Source: an uncultured Sulfurovum sp.
GTDB taxonomy: Bacteria > Campylobacterota > Campylobacteria > Campylobacterales > Sulfurovaceae
Assembly: GCA_902727895.1 (NCBI GenBank)
Contig: CACVAP010000093.1
Coordinates: 1-64,000 of the forward strand
DNA length: 64,000 bases
Direction: 5' to 3'
Position 1 is the stretch's first letter; the number at the start of each line of letters is the position of its first letter. Shown in pieces: positions 1 to 7,924 of the stretch. The notes beneath the pieces were generated by a model. That model was not told where the DNA came from. It saw only the letters and a program-made list of their open reading frames with translations, and searched no databases. A program made the translations under genes and the position numbers.

Positions 1-250
1 AATAATAATTAACGGGTGTGGCTACTAAACCCATGTCTAATACTTGACATCCTGCTTCGTTTAAGCCAGATGTTAAATAATCTCTTAAAACTGGTGAATG
101 TGAACGTGCATCATATCCTATAGAAACTACTTTACCTTTTCCTATCTTTTTACCTAAGTGATACCCTATAAGTTTTACACTCTGTTCATTTAATTCTTTT
201 TCAAAAATTCCTCTTATGTCATACTCTCTGAAAATTGATTTTTTTATCAT
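1..250 (-). CDS. Phosphomannomutase/phosphoglucomutase, N-terminal part (partial)
   Basis: This gene is cut by the window edge, so only the first 83 codons are visible. The translation begins MIKKSIFREYDIRGIF, and the FREYDIRGI signature is typical of the start of the alpha-D-phosphohexomutase family (AlgC/ManB/Pgm). A substrate-loop motif GYDARSHSP follows. The catalytic phosphoserine loop (TASHNP in the family) would lie beyond the edge. Enzymes of this family interconvert hexose 6-phosphates and 1-phosphates, which would feed the nucleotide-sugar pathways in this island. The start is ATG at 248-250. A TATAAT box lies 40 bases upstream, so it probably has its own promoter behind gltX. PMM and PGM activity cannot be told apart here. 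Confidence 0.85.
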   Translation of the reverse strand, partial: MIKKSIFREYDIRGIFEKELNEQSVKLIGYHLGKKIGKGKVVSIGYDARSHSPVLRDYLTSGLNEAGCQVLDMGLVATPVNYY

Positions 251-289
251 ATAGTTTCCCCTGTTCTTTATCTAAATGAGTTAGAATAT

Positions 290-295
290 ATTATA
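290..295 (-). promoter_or_regulatory. -10 box for the phosphohexomutase gene
   Basis: A TATAAT hexamer (minus strand) lies about 40 bases before the ATG at 250, in the A+T-rich gap after gltX. No convincing -35 box was seen, as is common in Campylobacterota promoters. Confidence 0.35.
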
Positions 296-387
296 ATTTA
301 TTTCTGATCATATATTAATCAATAATTGTATAGTTTATAAACATTACACTAACTCTTCAGCTATTTAAAAACATATATACGGAAAAT

Positions 388-1776
388 TTATTTAGACTCC
401 ATATATTCAATCGCTTTGTCTATACGAGAAATAGTTTCATTCGTTCCTAAAATAGCCATAATTTCATCCAGTCCAGAACCTGTCATAGATCCTAAAAGAG
501 AAACTCTTAAAGGTTGTCCAATCTTTCCAAATCCAATCTCTTTAAGTTCTACAATTTTTTCAATAACAGCATGATACTCAGCTGGCATAGTAGCCCCACT
601 CCCTTTTAAAAGAACTACAAACTCAGCTAAAATCTTAGCTGTATCACCTTTAAATGCTTTTTTAGCATTTTTTTCATTATACGCAACAGGAGCATTAATT
701 ATAATACTAATCTGCTCTGCTAACTCTACTAAAGTTTTTCCACGTTCTTTAGTCGCAGATAAAATCAAATCTTTTTTCTCATGCATTCTGATATCAATAC
801 CATGTTCTACTAAAAGTTCTGCCAATTCATCATGAGGCTTATTTTTAATATAGTGAGCATTCAACCAAAGTAGTTTATCAAGATTATAATTTGATGAACT
901 CTTATTAATGTCTTTTGGGTCAAACAACGCTATCATCTCATCAATAGAAAATATCTCTTGATCCCCATGACTCCATCCTAAACGTACTAAAAAATTTAAA
1001 AGTGCTTCAGGTAAATATCCTAAAGCTTTATATTCCATTACATCAGTTGCCCCGTCACGTTTTGAAAGCTTTTTACCTTGTTCATTATTAATCATTGCAA
1101 CATGGTTGAAATTTGGTAGTTCAAAGCCAAGTGCTTCATAAACCACTATTTGTTTTGGTGTATTATAAAGATGGTCATCCCCTCGAATCACTTCAGTTAA
1201 TCCCATTAAAGCATCATCAATCGCTACAACAAAGTTATAGGTTGGTACACCACCAGCCCTAGCAATAACAAAGTCATCTACTTCCGTAGCTGCAATATTT
1301 ATTTCGCCTTTCACCCCATCTATAAAGCTAATCATACCCTCTGTTGGTGCTTTAATTCGAATAACAGGTTCAACACCTTCTGGTGGCGCTCCTTTAAAAT
1401 CACGATAACGACCATCGTAACGTGTACGTTCTCCCTTAGCCATCTGCTCTTCACGTAATATCGACAACTCATCTTTTGACATATAACATTCATAAGCTTT
1501 ACCTTCTTCAAGTAACTGAGCTACATATTTAGCATAAAGTTCAAAACGTTTTGACTGGAAAATAGCGTCACCATCATAAGACATTCCTACCCAATCAAAT
1601 GCTTTTAAAATAGCTGTTACTGCTTCTTCCGAATTACGGGCTAAGTCTGTATCCTCAATGCGTAATAAAAATTGACCTTCATTTTTTCTAGCCCAAAGCC
1701 ATGAGAAAAGAGAGGTTCGAAGCCCTCCAATGTGAAGATATCCTGTTGGTGATGGTGCAAAACGTGTTGTTGTCAT
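388..1776 (-). CDS. gltX: Glutamate--tRNA ligase
   Basis: A class I aminoacyl-tRNA synthetase that charges tRNA with glutamate in the cytoplasm. The HIGH-like motif appears as GYLHIGG near residue 12, with the usual FAPSPTG start. The KMSKS-like loop is KKLSKRDG near residue 240, and RGDDHLYNTPKQ precedes it. At 462 residues it has the normal length for bacterial GluRS. Campylobacterota often carry two GltX paralogues, one able to charge tRNA-Gln; which one this is cannot be decided here. The start is ATG at 1774-1776, with a TATAAT box about 45 bases upstream. It is a housekeeping gene bordering the surface-polysaccharide island. Confidence 0.96.
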   Translation of the reverse strand: MTTTRFAPSPTGYLHIGGLRTSLFSWLWARKNEGQFLLRIEDTDLARNSEEAVTAILKAFDWVGMSYDGDAIFQSKRFELYAKYVAQLLEEGKAYECYMSKDELSILREEQMAKGERTRYDGRYRDFKGAPPEGVEPVIRIKAPTEGMISFIDGVKGEINIAATEVDDFVIARAGGVPTYNFVVAIDDALMGLTEVIRGDDHLYNTPKQIVVYEALGFELPNFNHVAMINNEQGKKLSKRDGATDVMEYKALGYLPEALLNFLVRLGWSHGDQEIFSIDEMIALFDPKDINKSSSNYNLDKLLWLNAHYIKNKPHDELAELLVEHGIDIRMHEKKDLILSATKERGKTLVELAEQISIIINAPVAYNEKNAKKAFKGDTAKILAEFVVLLKGSGATMPAEYHAVIEKIVELKEIGFGKIGQPLRVSLLGSMTGSGLDEIMAILGTNETISRIDKAIEYMESK

Positions 1777-1817
1777 AATAAAAGTAAACCTTTAACTCAA
1801 ATAAAATAATTATTCAA

Positions 1818-1823
1818 ATTATA
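1818..1823 (-). promoter_or_regulatory. -10 box for gltX
   Basis: A perfect TATAAT on the minus strand, about 42 bases before the gltX ATG, in the 220-base divergent gap. The rest of that gap is A/T runs with no other recognisable element. Confidence 0.45.
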
Positions 1824-1960
1824 CCTAGTAATAGTAAAAACTTAATGGATTAAACTTACTTCCAAGAAAATATAATTATATTAAACAGAAAATATTTTTT
1901 ATTATTTTAATTTTTATTATTAAAAAAATAAAATTAGCTTTTTTTTAATATCTCTTATAG

Positions 1961-1966
1961 TATAAT
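1961..1966 (+). promoter_or_regulatory. -10 box for the sugar transferase gene
   Basis: A perfect TATAAT lies about 14 bases downstream of a T-run (CTTTTTTTT). This is the arrangement usual for Campylobacterota sigma-70 promoters, where a periodic T-rich stretch replaces the -35 box. It predicts a transcript starting near 1973 and a short leader before the TTG at 1997. Confidence 0.5.
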
Positions 1967-1996
1967 CTACTTCATATGTATTAAGGAATATTAATT

Positions 1997-2938
1997 TTGG
2001 TTGTATTAGGTGATAAATATAGTTTTAGTAAAATAGAATATAATAGAGTAAAAAAACACTTCAGTAATATTGTTAGGATAAGCTATAAGAAGTCATCAAC
2101 AGATGAGAATATTAAGAAAATATCAGAGGCACTAAAGTCCAATAAAAGTAACTTAATTGTTTTAAATACACAAGCAATACTACCCTCTGAACTAATTACA
2201 TACCTGACAAAATTAGAAATTAATGGGATTAACTACATCACCATTGAACATTTTTTAGAAACTTATTTACAAAAGTGTCTAATCACAGAAGAAGTATCTA
2301 CTAATACTTCTTTTCTTGAAGAAATACGTCCTTACACTTTTTTTCAATATGTACAAAAAAGACTTATTGATTATACTGCTGTTATTTTTCTTTTAATACC
2401 TACTCTTCTTGCCATGATTTATACAAAATACAAAATTATACAAGAGTCACCCGGAAGTCTCTTTTTTCAACAATATCGAGTAGGCTTAAAAGAAAAAGAA
2501 TTCTGCTGTATTAAACTTCGTTCAATGCATGAAAATGCTGAAATCACTGGTGCTAAGTTTGCAACAGATAATGACCCGAGAACCTTTCCTTGGGGAAATA
2601 CAATACGATACAAAAAAATAGATGAACTATTACAACTATGGAATGTTTTTAAAGGTGATATGCATTTTGTTGGTCCAAGACCTGAACGAAAAATATGGAC
2701 TAGTGAATTTGAAAAATCTATCCCATACTACGGTCAAAGACATTTAGTCTCACCCGGTATTACGGGTCTTGCACAAGTAAAATATCAATATGGTTCAGGA
2801 CAATTAGATGCCAAAGAAAAACTCATGTATGACTTGTACTATATTAAAAACTGGAGCTTAAAACTAGAGCTGATAGTTATTTGGAAAACCTTTTTGTTTG
2901 TATTAACAAAAAAGAGAGAAGACTTGTCAAACTTTTAA
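1997..2938 (+). CDS. Bacterial sugar transferase (polyprenyl-phosphate sugar phosphotransferase)
   Basis: The C-terminal 200 residues form a bacterial sugar transferase domain of the WcaJ/PglC type, which moves a sugar-1-phosphate from a nucleotide sugar onto undecaprenyl phosphate. Visible parts are a membrane segment (FLLIPTLLAMIY), FFQQYRVGLKEKEFCCIKLRSM, the DELLQLWNVFKGDM core and VGPRPERKIW, then SPGITGLAQVKY. The first 120 residues are an unrecognised Rossmann-like leader without the usual four transmembrane helices. The start is TTG, supported by AAGGA nine bases upstream and an in-frame stop just before it. Its last 12 bases overlap the end of the convergent KpsC-like gene. It probably initiates capsule or lipid-linked glycan assembly. 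Confidence 0.85.
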   Translation: MVVLGDKYSFSKIEYNRVKKHFSNIVRISYKKSSTDENIKKISEALKSNKSNLIVLNTQAILPSELITYLTKLEINGINYITIEHFLETYLQKCLITEEVSTNTSFLEEIRPYTFFQYVQKRLIDYTAVIFLLIPTLLAMIYTKYKIIQESPGSLFFQQYRVGLKEKEFCCIKLRSMHENAEITGAKFATDNDPRTFPWGNTIRYKKIDELLQLWNVFKGDMHFVGPRPERKIWTSEFEKSIPYYGQRHLVSPGITGLAQVKYQYGSGQLDAKEKLMYDLYYIKNWSLKLELIVIWKTFLFVLTKKREDLSNF

Positions 2939-4048
2939 TTTAAACGGTTTTAAAAGTAGACGAATTAATTTTCTTCCACGAGGTAGAATATAGCCTTTTG
3001 CCTTTAATCTATATCGATAAAGTCTATCATTGAAATACCGTTCTTGCTCATCTTTTAACTCTTCTAGCGTCTGTTCTACTTCACAAAACTTTCCTGTTTT
3101 TGGAGAGATATAACGTGGAAATAAAATTAAAGTTGAAGCAATCAATTCATCCAATGTTAAATTACGCGTTCGTCTGTCACATTTTCTATAATCGGTAGTC
3201 AATCCCCAACCTGCATAAAAAGGCATACCATAGGTAAAAACCATTTTTCCACGTAATAAAGCATCAAAGCCTGCACCTGAAGTTAAAGTATGAATTTCAT
3301 CACTTATAGCAATACAGGAATCTATGCTAACATCTGTCTGAATCTCATTAGCACAAACATCTGTTATCTCTTTTGAGATATTACCTAACCTATTTCCTGA
3401 AAGAACATCGGGATGGGGTTTATAAATAATATAGGCATTTGGATTTTTTTCTTTAACCATTTGAAGTAAGTCACTGTTATTTAAACCAAATGCTCCAAAC
3501 TTAATGGACATATCATCTTCAACTTGTCCTGTTACTAAAATGACTTTAGAATACTCTTCTCTATCAATCTGAATCTCTTGATGTACTAAGTGATTATATT
3601 TTGAAAATTTAGAGGAAATAACTTCATCTCGAACATTCCTAGCTCGCTCTAAAAGTTCATCAGAAAATTCATAATTCTCTAAAAGATACTCTAAATCTGA
3701 TGGTCTACGAGGGTCAAAATAAATACCTCTAGAATCAATACTTAAAGAATAAGGTTTAGCAAAACCTGAACCCAACGCTACGGAACGAATAAAAGCATCT
3801 TCTATTCGATAGATAGTCATATTCTGTTCCCTTGCAAAGCTTTCAACTTCAGAAAATTCTATAATTCCATAAATAAAGATATTTGATTTCTTATCTAAGC
3901 CTTTAGTTAAAGCCTCTTCTAGGGTTTTACAAATAATTTTTTGATTATTAGGAGCATAAAAAAATGACTCAATTTGCATCATTCTCCATGGAGAGAAATT
4001 AAAGAAATAAAGTTTATTTTGATTTGAGGGGTATTCAATACTATTCAT
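2927..4048 (-). CDS. Single-module KpsC-like capsule Kdo glycosyltransferase
   Basis: Capsule protein of the KpsC/KpsS family, which adds beta-Kdo linkers to the lipid anchor of group 2-type capsules. Family motifs are RIEDAFIRSVALGS, GQVEDDMSIKFGA, YIIYKPHPDVLSGNR and the GFDALLRG...PFYAGWGLT stretch. Full KpsC proteins are about 670 residues with two glycosyltransferase modules; this one has 373 residues and a single module. The GQVEDD and KPHPDV motifs fit the C-terminal (GT107-type) module best, from memory of the family. The start is ATG. It either works with a partner encoded elsewhere or has a different acceptor. It faces the sugar transferase gene convergently with a 12-base overlap. 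Confidence 0.82.
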   Translation of the reverse strand: MNSIEYPSNQNKLYFFNFSPWRMMQIESFFYAPNNQKIICKTLEEALTKGLDKKSNIFIYGIIEFSEVESFAREQNMTIYRIEDAFIRSVALGSGFAKPYSLSIDSRGIYFDPRRPSDLEYLLENYEFSDELLERARNVRDEVISSKFSKYNHLVHQEIQIDREEYSKVILVTGQVEDDMSIKFGAFGLNNSDLLQMVKEKNPNAYIIYKPHPDVLSGNRLGNISKEITDVCANEIQTDVSIDSCIAISDEIHTLTSGAGFDALLRGKMVFTYGMPFYAGWGLTTDYRKCDRRTRNLTLDELIASTLILFPRYISPKTGKFCEVEQTLEELKDEQERYFNDRLYRYRLKAKGYILPRGRKLIRLLLKPFKLKV

Positions 4049-4071
4049 AGATATACTCTTTTCATTTATTT

Positions 4072-4093
4072 AAATAATAATATATTATTATTT
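4072..4093. repeat. 22-base perfect A/T palindrome
   Basis: AAATAATAATA followed by its exact complement TATTATTATTT spans the last codons of the thioredoxin-like gene and the short gap before the KpsC-like gene. It could be an operator, a weak terminator stem, or chance in A/T-rich DNA. No function is claimed. Confidence 0.4.
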
Positions 4094-4609
4094 AGTAGGT
4101 TTTTCAACCTTAGCCAAACGTTCAATCTTATTATAAAAGTCTTCAGCTGATTGATAACCGTAAAAATTTTCATCTGTTATTTGTTTCCCTTCCTTATCAA
4201 AAAAGAAAATAGCAGGGGTTCCTCCAAGAGGAAATTGTTTCTTAAAAGATTGTTTAAATTTAGAATAATTTACACTCACAACTATATAGTTCGTTTTAAG
4301 CTCTTTTTGAACACGAGAGTCAGCAAAGGTTATATTTTTCATCTTTTCACAGTAGTAACAACTATTCGTGTGAAAATAAAGTAGCAAAAACTTTTTATTT
4401 ATCATCGCATCTATTTTAAAAAACTCTAAGCGTGCTAAAGTTTTAACCTCATGAAAGATTGGCTTGATCTCTTTATTTAGTATTGATGCTGTTGTTATTT
4501 TCTCTACTTTTTCTAAAGTGCTTGTCTCTTTATTATCACTCTTCCATATATAAAAAGAGGTTGCCCCTAGTATTGCTAATATACCAATGAGTCTAAAAAT
4601 ATTTTTCAT
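4088..4609 (-). CDS. Periplasmic thioredoxin-fold protein
   Basis: Thioredoxin-like protein of 173 residues. It has an N-terminal membrane anchor or signal (IFRLIGILAILGATSFYIW), then a SoxW/thioredoxin_2-like domain with LLYFHTNSCYYCEKM around residues 75-90. The redox pair is CYYC, and a cis-proline loop GGTPAIFFFD follows. This architecture suggests a membrane-tethered reductase or isomerase acting in the periplasm. It lies between the KpsC-like gene and TagF-type genes, three bases from its upstream neighbour, so it belongs to the same transcript. Its role in capsule formation is not evident. It may assist folding of exported cysteine-containing proteins, but that is only a guess. Confidence 0.8.
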   Translation of the reverse strand: MKNIFRLIGILAILGATSFYIWKSDNKETSTLEKVEKITTASILNKEIKPIFHEVKTLARLEFFKIDAMINKKFLLLYFHTNSCYYCEKMKNITFADSRVQKELKTNYIVVSVNYSKFKQSFKKQFPLGGTPAIFFFDKEGKQITDENFYGYQSAEDFYNKIERLAKVEKPTK

Positions 4610-4611
4610 TA

Positions 4612-5817
4612 TTAATCCTTATCTAATTTTTCATTATTAACAAGCTGTATAAGCTCACTAAACATCTTTTCTTGACTAAGGCTATCCCAATCTTTTTCAT
4701 AAGAGATTAAGCCTTTTCTCTGCTCTTGCTCAAATAAAACTTTATCCTCTAAAACAGATAAGTTTCTTAAATCTATTTTTTTCCCAGAAGAAGACTCTAC
4801 CCTTTCTTGAATAGTTATTTCACTATCATAGAGTACAAAAGTTTTCATACCTTCTGCATCTAGCATAGATGCCATAGCTGAAATATTACTAACTCCTACT
4901 TCAAAAGTATAGTCATCTAAATCATAAAGTTTCTCTCTATATTCCAATTTCTCTTGAAACCTTGTATAAACCCAAGAGTAAACCCAATCTGTTTTTTCTG
5001 CTATAAAAATGATATTCTTTTCTAAAGCCACTAACCCTTCTATAGTTTTTAACGTTTGTTCTATTAATTTAGAATCTCTAATACCTGTATTGGGATGCAG
5101 TTTTATAACTATGTTTTTTATCTCTAATAATGTAGATATTTTTTTGATAAACTCTGAATTTTCATTGTGAAGATGAAGTGTTGAATAGTTTTCTTCTTCC
5201 ATTGCCCCTTCCCATGTTGAGGCAAAGAGAATGGCTTTATTTTCACTCTTTATTTTATTAGGTAAAACTGAACATAAAGCAGCTTTACCAATTTTTATAA
5301 ATTTATAAGACTCTTCTTTTCTAAAAATCTTATGTTTATTAAAACGTTCAATAGCTAAATCTCCAGTGACTAAAATATAATCAAAAACCCGTATCATTTT
5401 TTTATAGTACGCTATTTTCTCACTATCGCCATGCCCTATCCAAACATGTTTAGAGTACAAATTTTTATTAATTACTGAAAAATTATACATACTATTGTGA
5501 CTATAAAACCAAATTTTATTTTCAACGCTGGGTATGTCTCTCAAATTAATTATACAATGCCCTACTAGCCCATATTTATCTAAGTCTCTTCTAATATGTT
5601 TTACCGATTCAAAATGATGTTTATAGACAATAAGAACTTCATCTTTAGGGAAAAAACCTTTTTGAAAAGGAGGATAAACTTGATCTATAATATTACTTAC
5701 TTTAGAATTTATAAAGATAAAATATTTATAATTAGAAACATCAACTTCTTGACCTCTACAAAAAATATTTTTTCGTATATCTCTTAAAAATGTTTTTATA
5801 TTTGCTTTTGTAATCAA
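4612..5817 (-). CDS. CDP-glycerol glycerophosphotransferase-like protein (TagF family)
   Basis: A 401-residue member of the CDP-glycerol:poly(glycerophosphate) glycerophosphotransferase family (GT-B fold). Recognisable motifs are HVWIGHGDSEK near residue 125, the loop ILFASTWEGAMEEENYS, and KLHPNTGIRD, which matches the KPHP-type phosphate-binding motif. It resembles the next gene upstream, so the two look like an old tandem duplication. It uses a TTG start preceded by AGGGA, and an in-frame TAG sits just upstream of it. With tagD nearby it probably adds glycerol-phosphate (or a related polyol-phosphate) to the capsule. The substrate is not provable from sequence. Confidence 0.78.
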   Translation of the reverse strand: MITKANIKTFLRDIRKNIFCRGQEVDVSNYKYFIFINSKVSNIIDQVYPPFQKGFFPKDEVLIVYKHHFESVKHIRRDLDKYGLVGHCIINLRDIPSVENKIWFYSHNSMYNFSVINKNLYSKHVWIGHGDSEKIAYYKKMIRVFDYILVTGDLAIERFNKHKIFRKEESYKFIKIGKAALCSVLPNKIKSENKAILFASTWEGAMEEENYSTLHLHNENSEFIKKISTLLEIKNIVIKLHPNTGIRDSKLIEQTLKTIEGLVALEKNIIFIAEKTDWVYSWVYTRFQEKLEYREKLYDLDDYTFEVGVSNISAMASMLDAEGMKTFVLYDSEITIQERVESSSGKKIDLRNLSVLEDKVLFEQEQRKGLISYEKDWDSLSQEKMFSELIQLVNNEKLDKD

Positions 5818-5833
5818 ATTCTATCCCTACTTT

Positions 5834-7063
5834 TTACTTTAACCTATCTAATAGCATGTCTCTTTCAATACATGCTTCCTTTACTTTAGAAACAAATAAT
5901 CTACTACTCTCTTTTTTACTATAATCATAATTTCCTAAAAAGTACTCTTTAATTCTATTTCGTTCACTATACAAAGTGTCATTTTTCAATTCTTCATCAA
6001 TAATTAAAAGAAGTTTATCTAAATTTCTATCAGATAAAAGCCTAGAAGCGCGAGAAATTATCGGTTCACTTACTCTATCTTTTATATGACTAAACATATC
6101 TGTCATTAACATTGGTTTACCTATACAAAGATAATCAATTGCCACTGCCGAGTTGTCAAAGATAGCTAAATCTATAGAATTATAAATAGCATTTATATCT
6201 CCTTCTAAAATAACTTTTCCTTGAGTACTATTTGCTATCAGTTTAATAATTTTATTATTTATTTCTTTTATATAAACATCTCGTATACCCATCGTAGGAT
6301 GTGGTTTATAAACTAAGTAATATTCACTAGAGCTAAGTAGTTTTAAAACTATATTTAAACCATATTGAGCCAGTGAACTAAAATTCATGGATGAATAATT
6401 ACCTTCCCATGTTGGAGCATAAAGAATAACTTTTTTACTAACTACAGCATTAATATTTAGGTTACTCTTCCCAACAAAGTCTAACTGTGGTCTTCCAATT
6501 CTTATAAATTGGTGCATATCTTTTTTTAGCAAGTTTTGCTCGTACTTATCATAAGCAGCATTTCCCACAACAAAAGAGTAGTCATAAGATTTTACTTGAT
6601 TAGAAATAGTTGATGTTTTATCACTCTCACCATGATTAATATGTATATGCAATGCCCTACTATTGATCAGAGAATGAAAGTTTCTCAAGCCATTATTAAC
6701 ATAAAGTACCACTTTAATATTGTTTTCGCTATAAAATGTTGTGAGACTCTCTAAGTTTTGATAATAAACAATAGTAAAATTGCTTTTATCTTGAAGCCAA
6801 TGAAGTATTTTTCTATCTTTAACAACAAAAAGTATTTTTTTTTGGGAATTTAAAAAATTAAGAACCTCTAACCATTGCTCTATTTGATATTTTTTTTCTA
6901 ATTCATCTGCAAAAAATATAGCTACTTCAATATCAGTGATGTCCATGTTGGATGGGTTTACTATTCGGGAAGTATAAAAACCAAAAATAGACTTAATCCT
7001 CTCCTTCCTTATAGAAGATAACCTATTCCAAAAAAAAACTTTTTTTAATAATTTCTTTACCAT
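5834..7063 (-). CDS. CDP-glycerol glycerophosphotransferase-like protein (TagF family)
   Basis: A 409-residue TagF-family protein. Motifs in order are HINHGESDKTS near residue 145, the YDYSFVVGNAAYDKY segment, IGRPQLDFVG, LYAPTWEGNYSSMNFSS, YKPHPTMGIRD near residue 260, and the C-lobe FDNSAVAIDYLCIGKPML, which corresponds to the DYSS..FD region of family enzymes. It transfers phosphoglycerol from CDP-glycerol. It lies six bases after tagD and 16 bases before its 401-residue paralogue. Near codon 10 the coding strand holds A7-G-T9, a possible slippage tract. Start ATG. Confidence 0.82.
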   Translation of the reverse strand: MVKKLLKKVFFWNRLSSIRKERIKSIFGFYTSRIVNPSNMDITDIEVAIFFADELEKKYQIEQWLEVLNFLNSQKKILFVVKDRKILHWLQDKSNFTIVYYQNLESLTTFYSENNIKVVLYVNNGLRNFHSLINSRALHIHINHGESDKTSTISNQVKSYDYSFVVGNAAYDKYEQNLLKKDMHQFIRIGRPQLDFVGKSNLNINAVVSKKVILYAPTWEGNYSSMNFSSLAQYGLNIVLKLLSSSEYYLVYKPHPTMGIRDVYIKEINNKIIKLIANSTQGKVILEGDINAIYNSIDLAIFDNSAVAIDYLCIGKPMLMTDMFSHIKDRVSEPIISRASRLLSDRNLDKLLLIIDEELKNDTLYSERNRIKEYFLGNYDYSKKESSRLFVSKVKEACIERDMLLDRLK

Positions 7064-7069
7064 TAAATT

Positions 7070-7531
7070 CTATTCAAAATCTTTCTTAAGTAATTCAATC
7101 ACTTCAAAAGCATTAATGATATCCTCTTTGGGAATTGACATGAAATTAGCCAATGATTTTTTTAGTTGTGTTGTTGATATATCTTTAGTTCTCTCCAAAT
7201 AAACTACCTCACAATGTTTTTTCAAGAAGTCAAACTCTCCTGCCCAATCATCACCAATTGCAAATATATCAATATCATATTTCTCAACATCCGTAAGCTT
7301 TTGCTCCCAACTTTCTTCAGGAATAACTTTATCAACACATTTAATATTGGAAACTATCTCTTCCCTTTGCTCATAAGGAATCATCACTTTCTTCCCTTTT
7401 CCTATATTAAACTCATCTGTAGAAATAGCAACTATTAATTCATCTGCCATATCTTTTAACCGTTGCAATAATTTTAAATGTCCAATATGAAACATATCAA
7501 ATGTTCCATAAGTTATAATTGTCTTTGCCAT
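7070..7531 (-). CDS. tagD: Glycerol-3-phosphate cytidylyltransferase
   Basis: Makes CDP-glycerol from CTP and glycerol-3-phosphate in the cytoplasm. The first residues give YGTFDMFHIGHLKLLQR with the HIGH-type nucleotide-binding motif, then VAISTDEFN and the second signature RTKDISTTQLKKSL (RTxGISTT in classical TagD). At 153 residues it is slightly longer than Bacillus TagD (129). Its position directly upstream of two TagF-like genes and near a third strongly supports a glycerol-phosphate polymer. ATG start. It is probably the first gene of the tagD-tagF-tagF block, following a decayed gene. Confidence 0.92.
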   Translation of the reverse strand: MAKTIITYGTFDMFHIGHLKLLQRLKDMADELIVAISTDEFNIGKGKKVMIPYEQREEIVSNIKCVDKVIPEESWEQKLTDVEKYDIDIFAIGDDWAGEFDFLKKHCEVVYLERTKDISTTQLKKSLANFMSIPKEDIINAFEVIELLKKDFE

Positions 7532-7623
7532 ATATTCATTCCTCTAAAGTAATCTAAAACTATATCAATTTTTATTTAATAACCCTCAATTTTTAATAAA
7601 ACTATTAAAATTACTCAGCCAAC

Positions 7624-7922
7624 CTAGCATCCAAAATTAGAAATAATAAAAGCTCTACTTAAGTCTGCTTCTTTACTATAACTAATATTTTGAATCCCAA
7701 ATTGAACATTTCGTTAAAGAGTTAATTGACTCCAAGCATTTAAAAGTTTATCATAGTTTATAGGATTATTAAACATCCTATAAACTATGTCTTGATTAAA
7801 TAATCTTGCTTCTTCATGTAGTAACCCTATTTCATACAACTGTCCCTAAAAATCTAAGCAGCTCGTTCCTGTCCGTACTGTTGTTACAACATAATTAACA
7901 AAAAATATTTAACCAGTTTCAT
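7624..7922 (-). pseudogene. Decayed gene remnant, possibly sulfotransferase-like
   Basis: The 393-base gap between tagD and the large fusion gene holds the wreck of a coding sequence. An ATG at 7920-7922 follows AGAGGA, placed as for a normal operon gene and overlapping the end of the upstream gene. It reads MKLVKYF, then must shift frame to continue as NYVVTTVRTGTSCLDF, meets a TAG, and goes on as GQLYEIGLLHEEARLFNQ and NPINYDKLLNAWSQLTL. After further shifts it gives SYSKEADLSRAFIISNFGC. At least one stop and two frameshifts break it. The RTGTS segment resembles the PAPS-binding loop of sulfotransferases, but that is a weak hint. It lies within the same transcript as its neighbours. Confidence 0.6.
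7752..7789. repeat. Perfect 15-base inverted repeat
   Basis: CATAGTTTATAGGAT and its exact reverse complement are separated by eight bases (TATTAAAC), inside the decayed gene. Neither strand has a T-run directly after it, so it is not a clear terminator. A template-switch mutation during decay is one possible origin. Confidence 0.7.
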
Positions 7923-7924
7923 TT

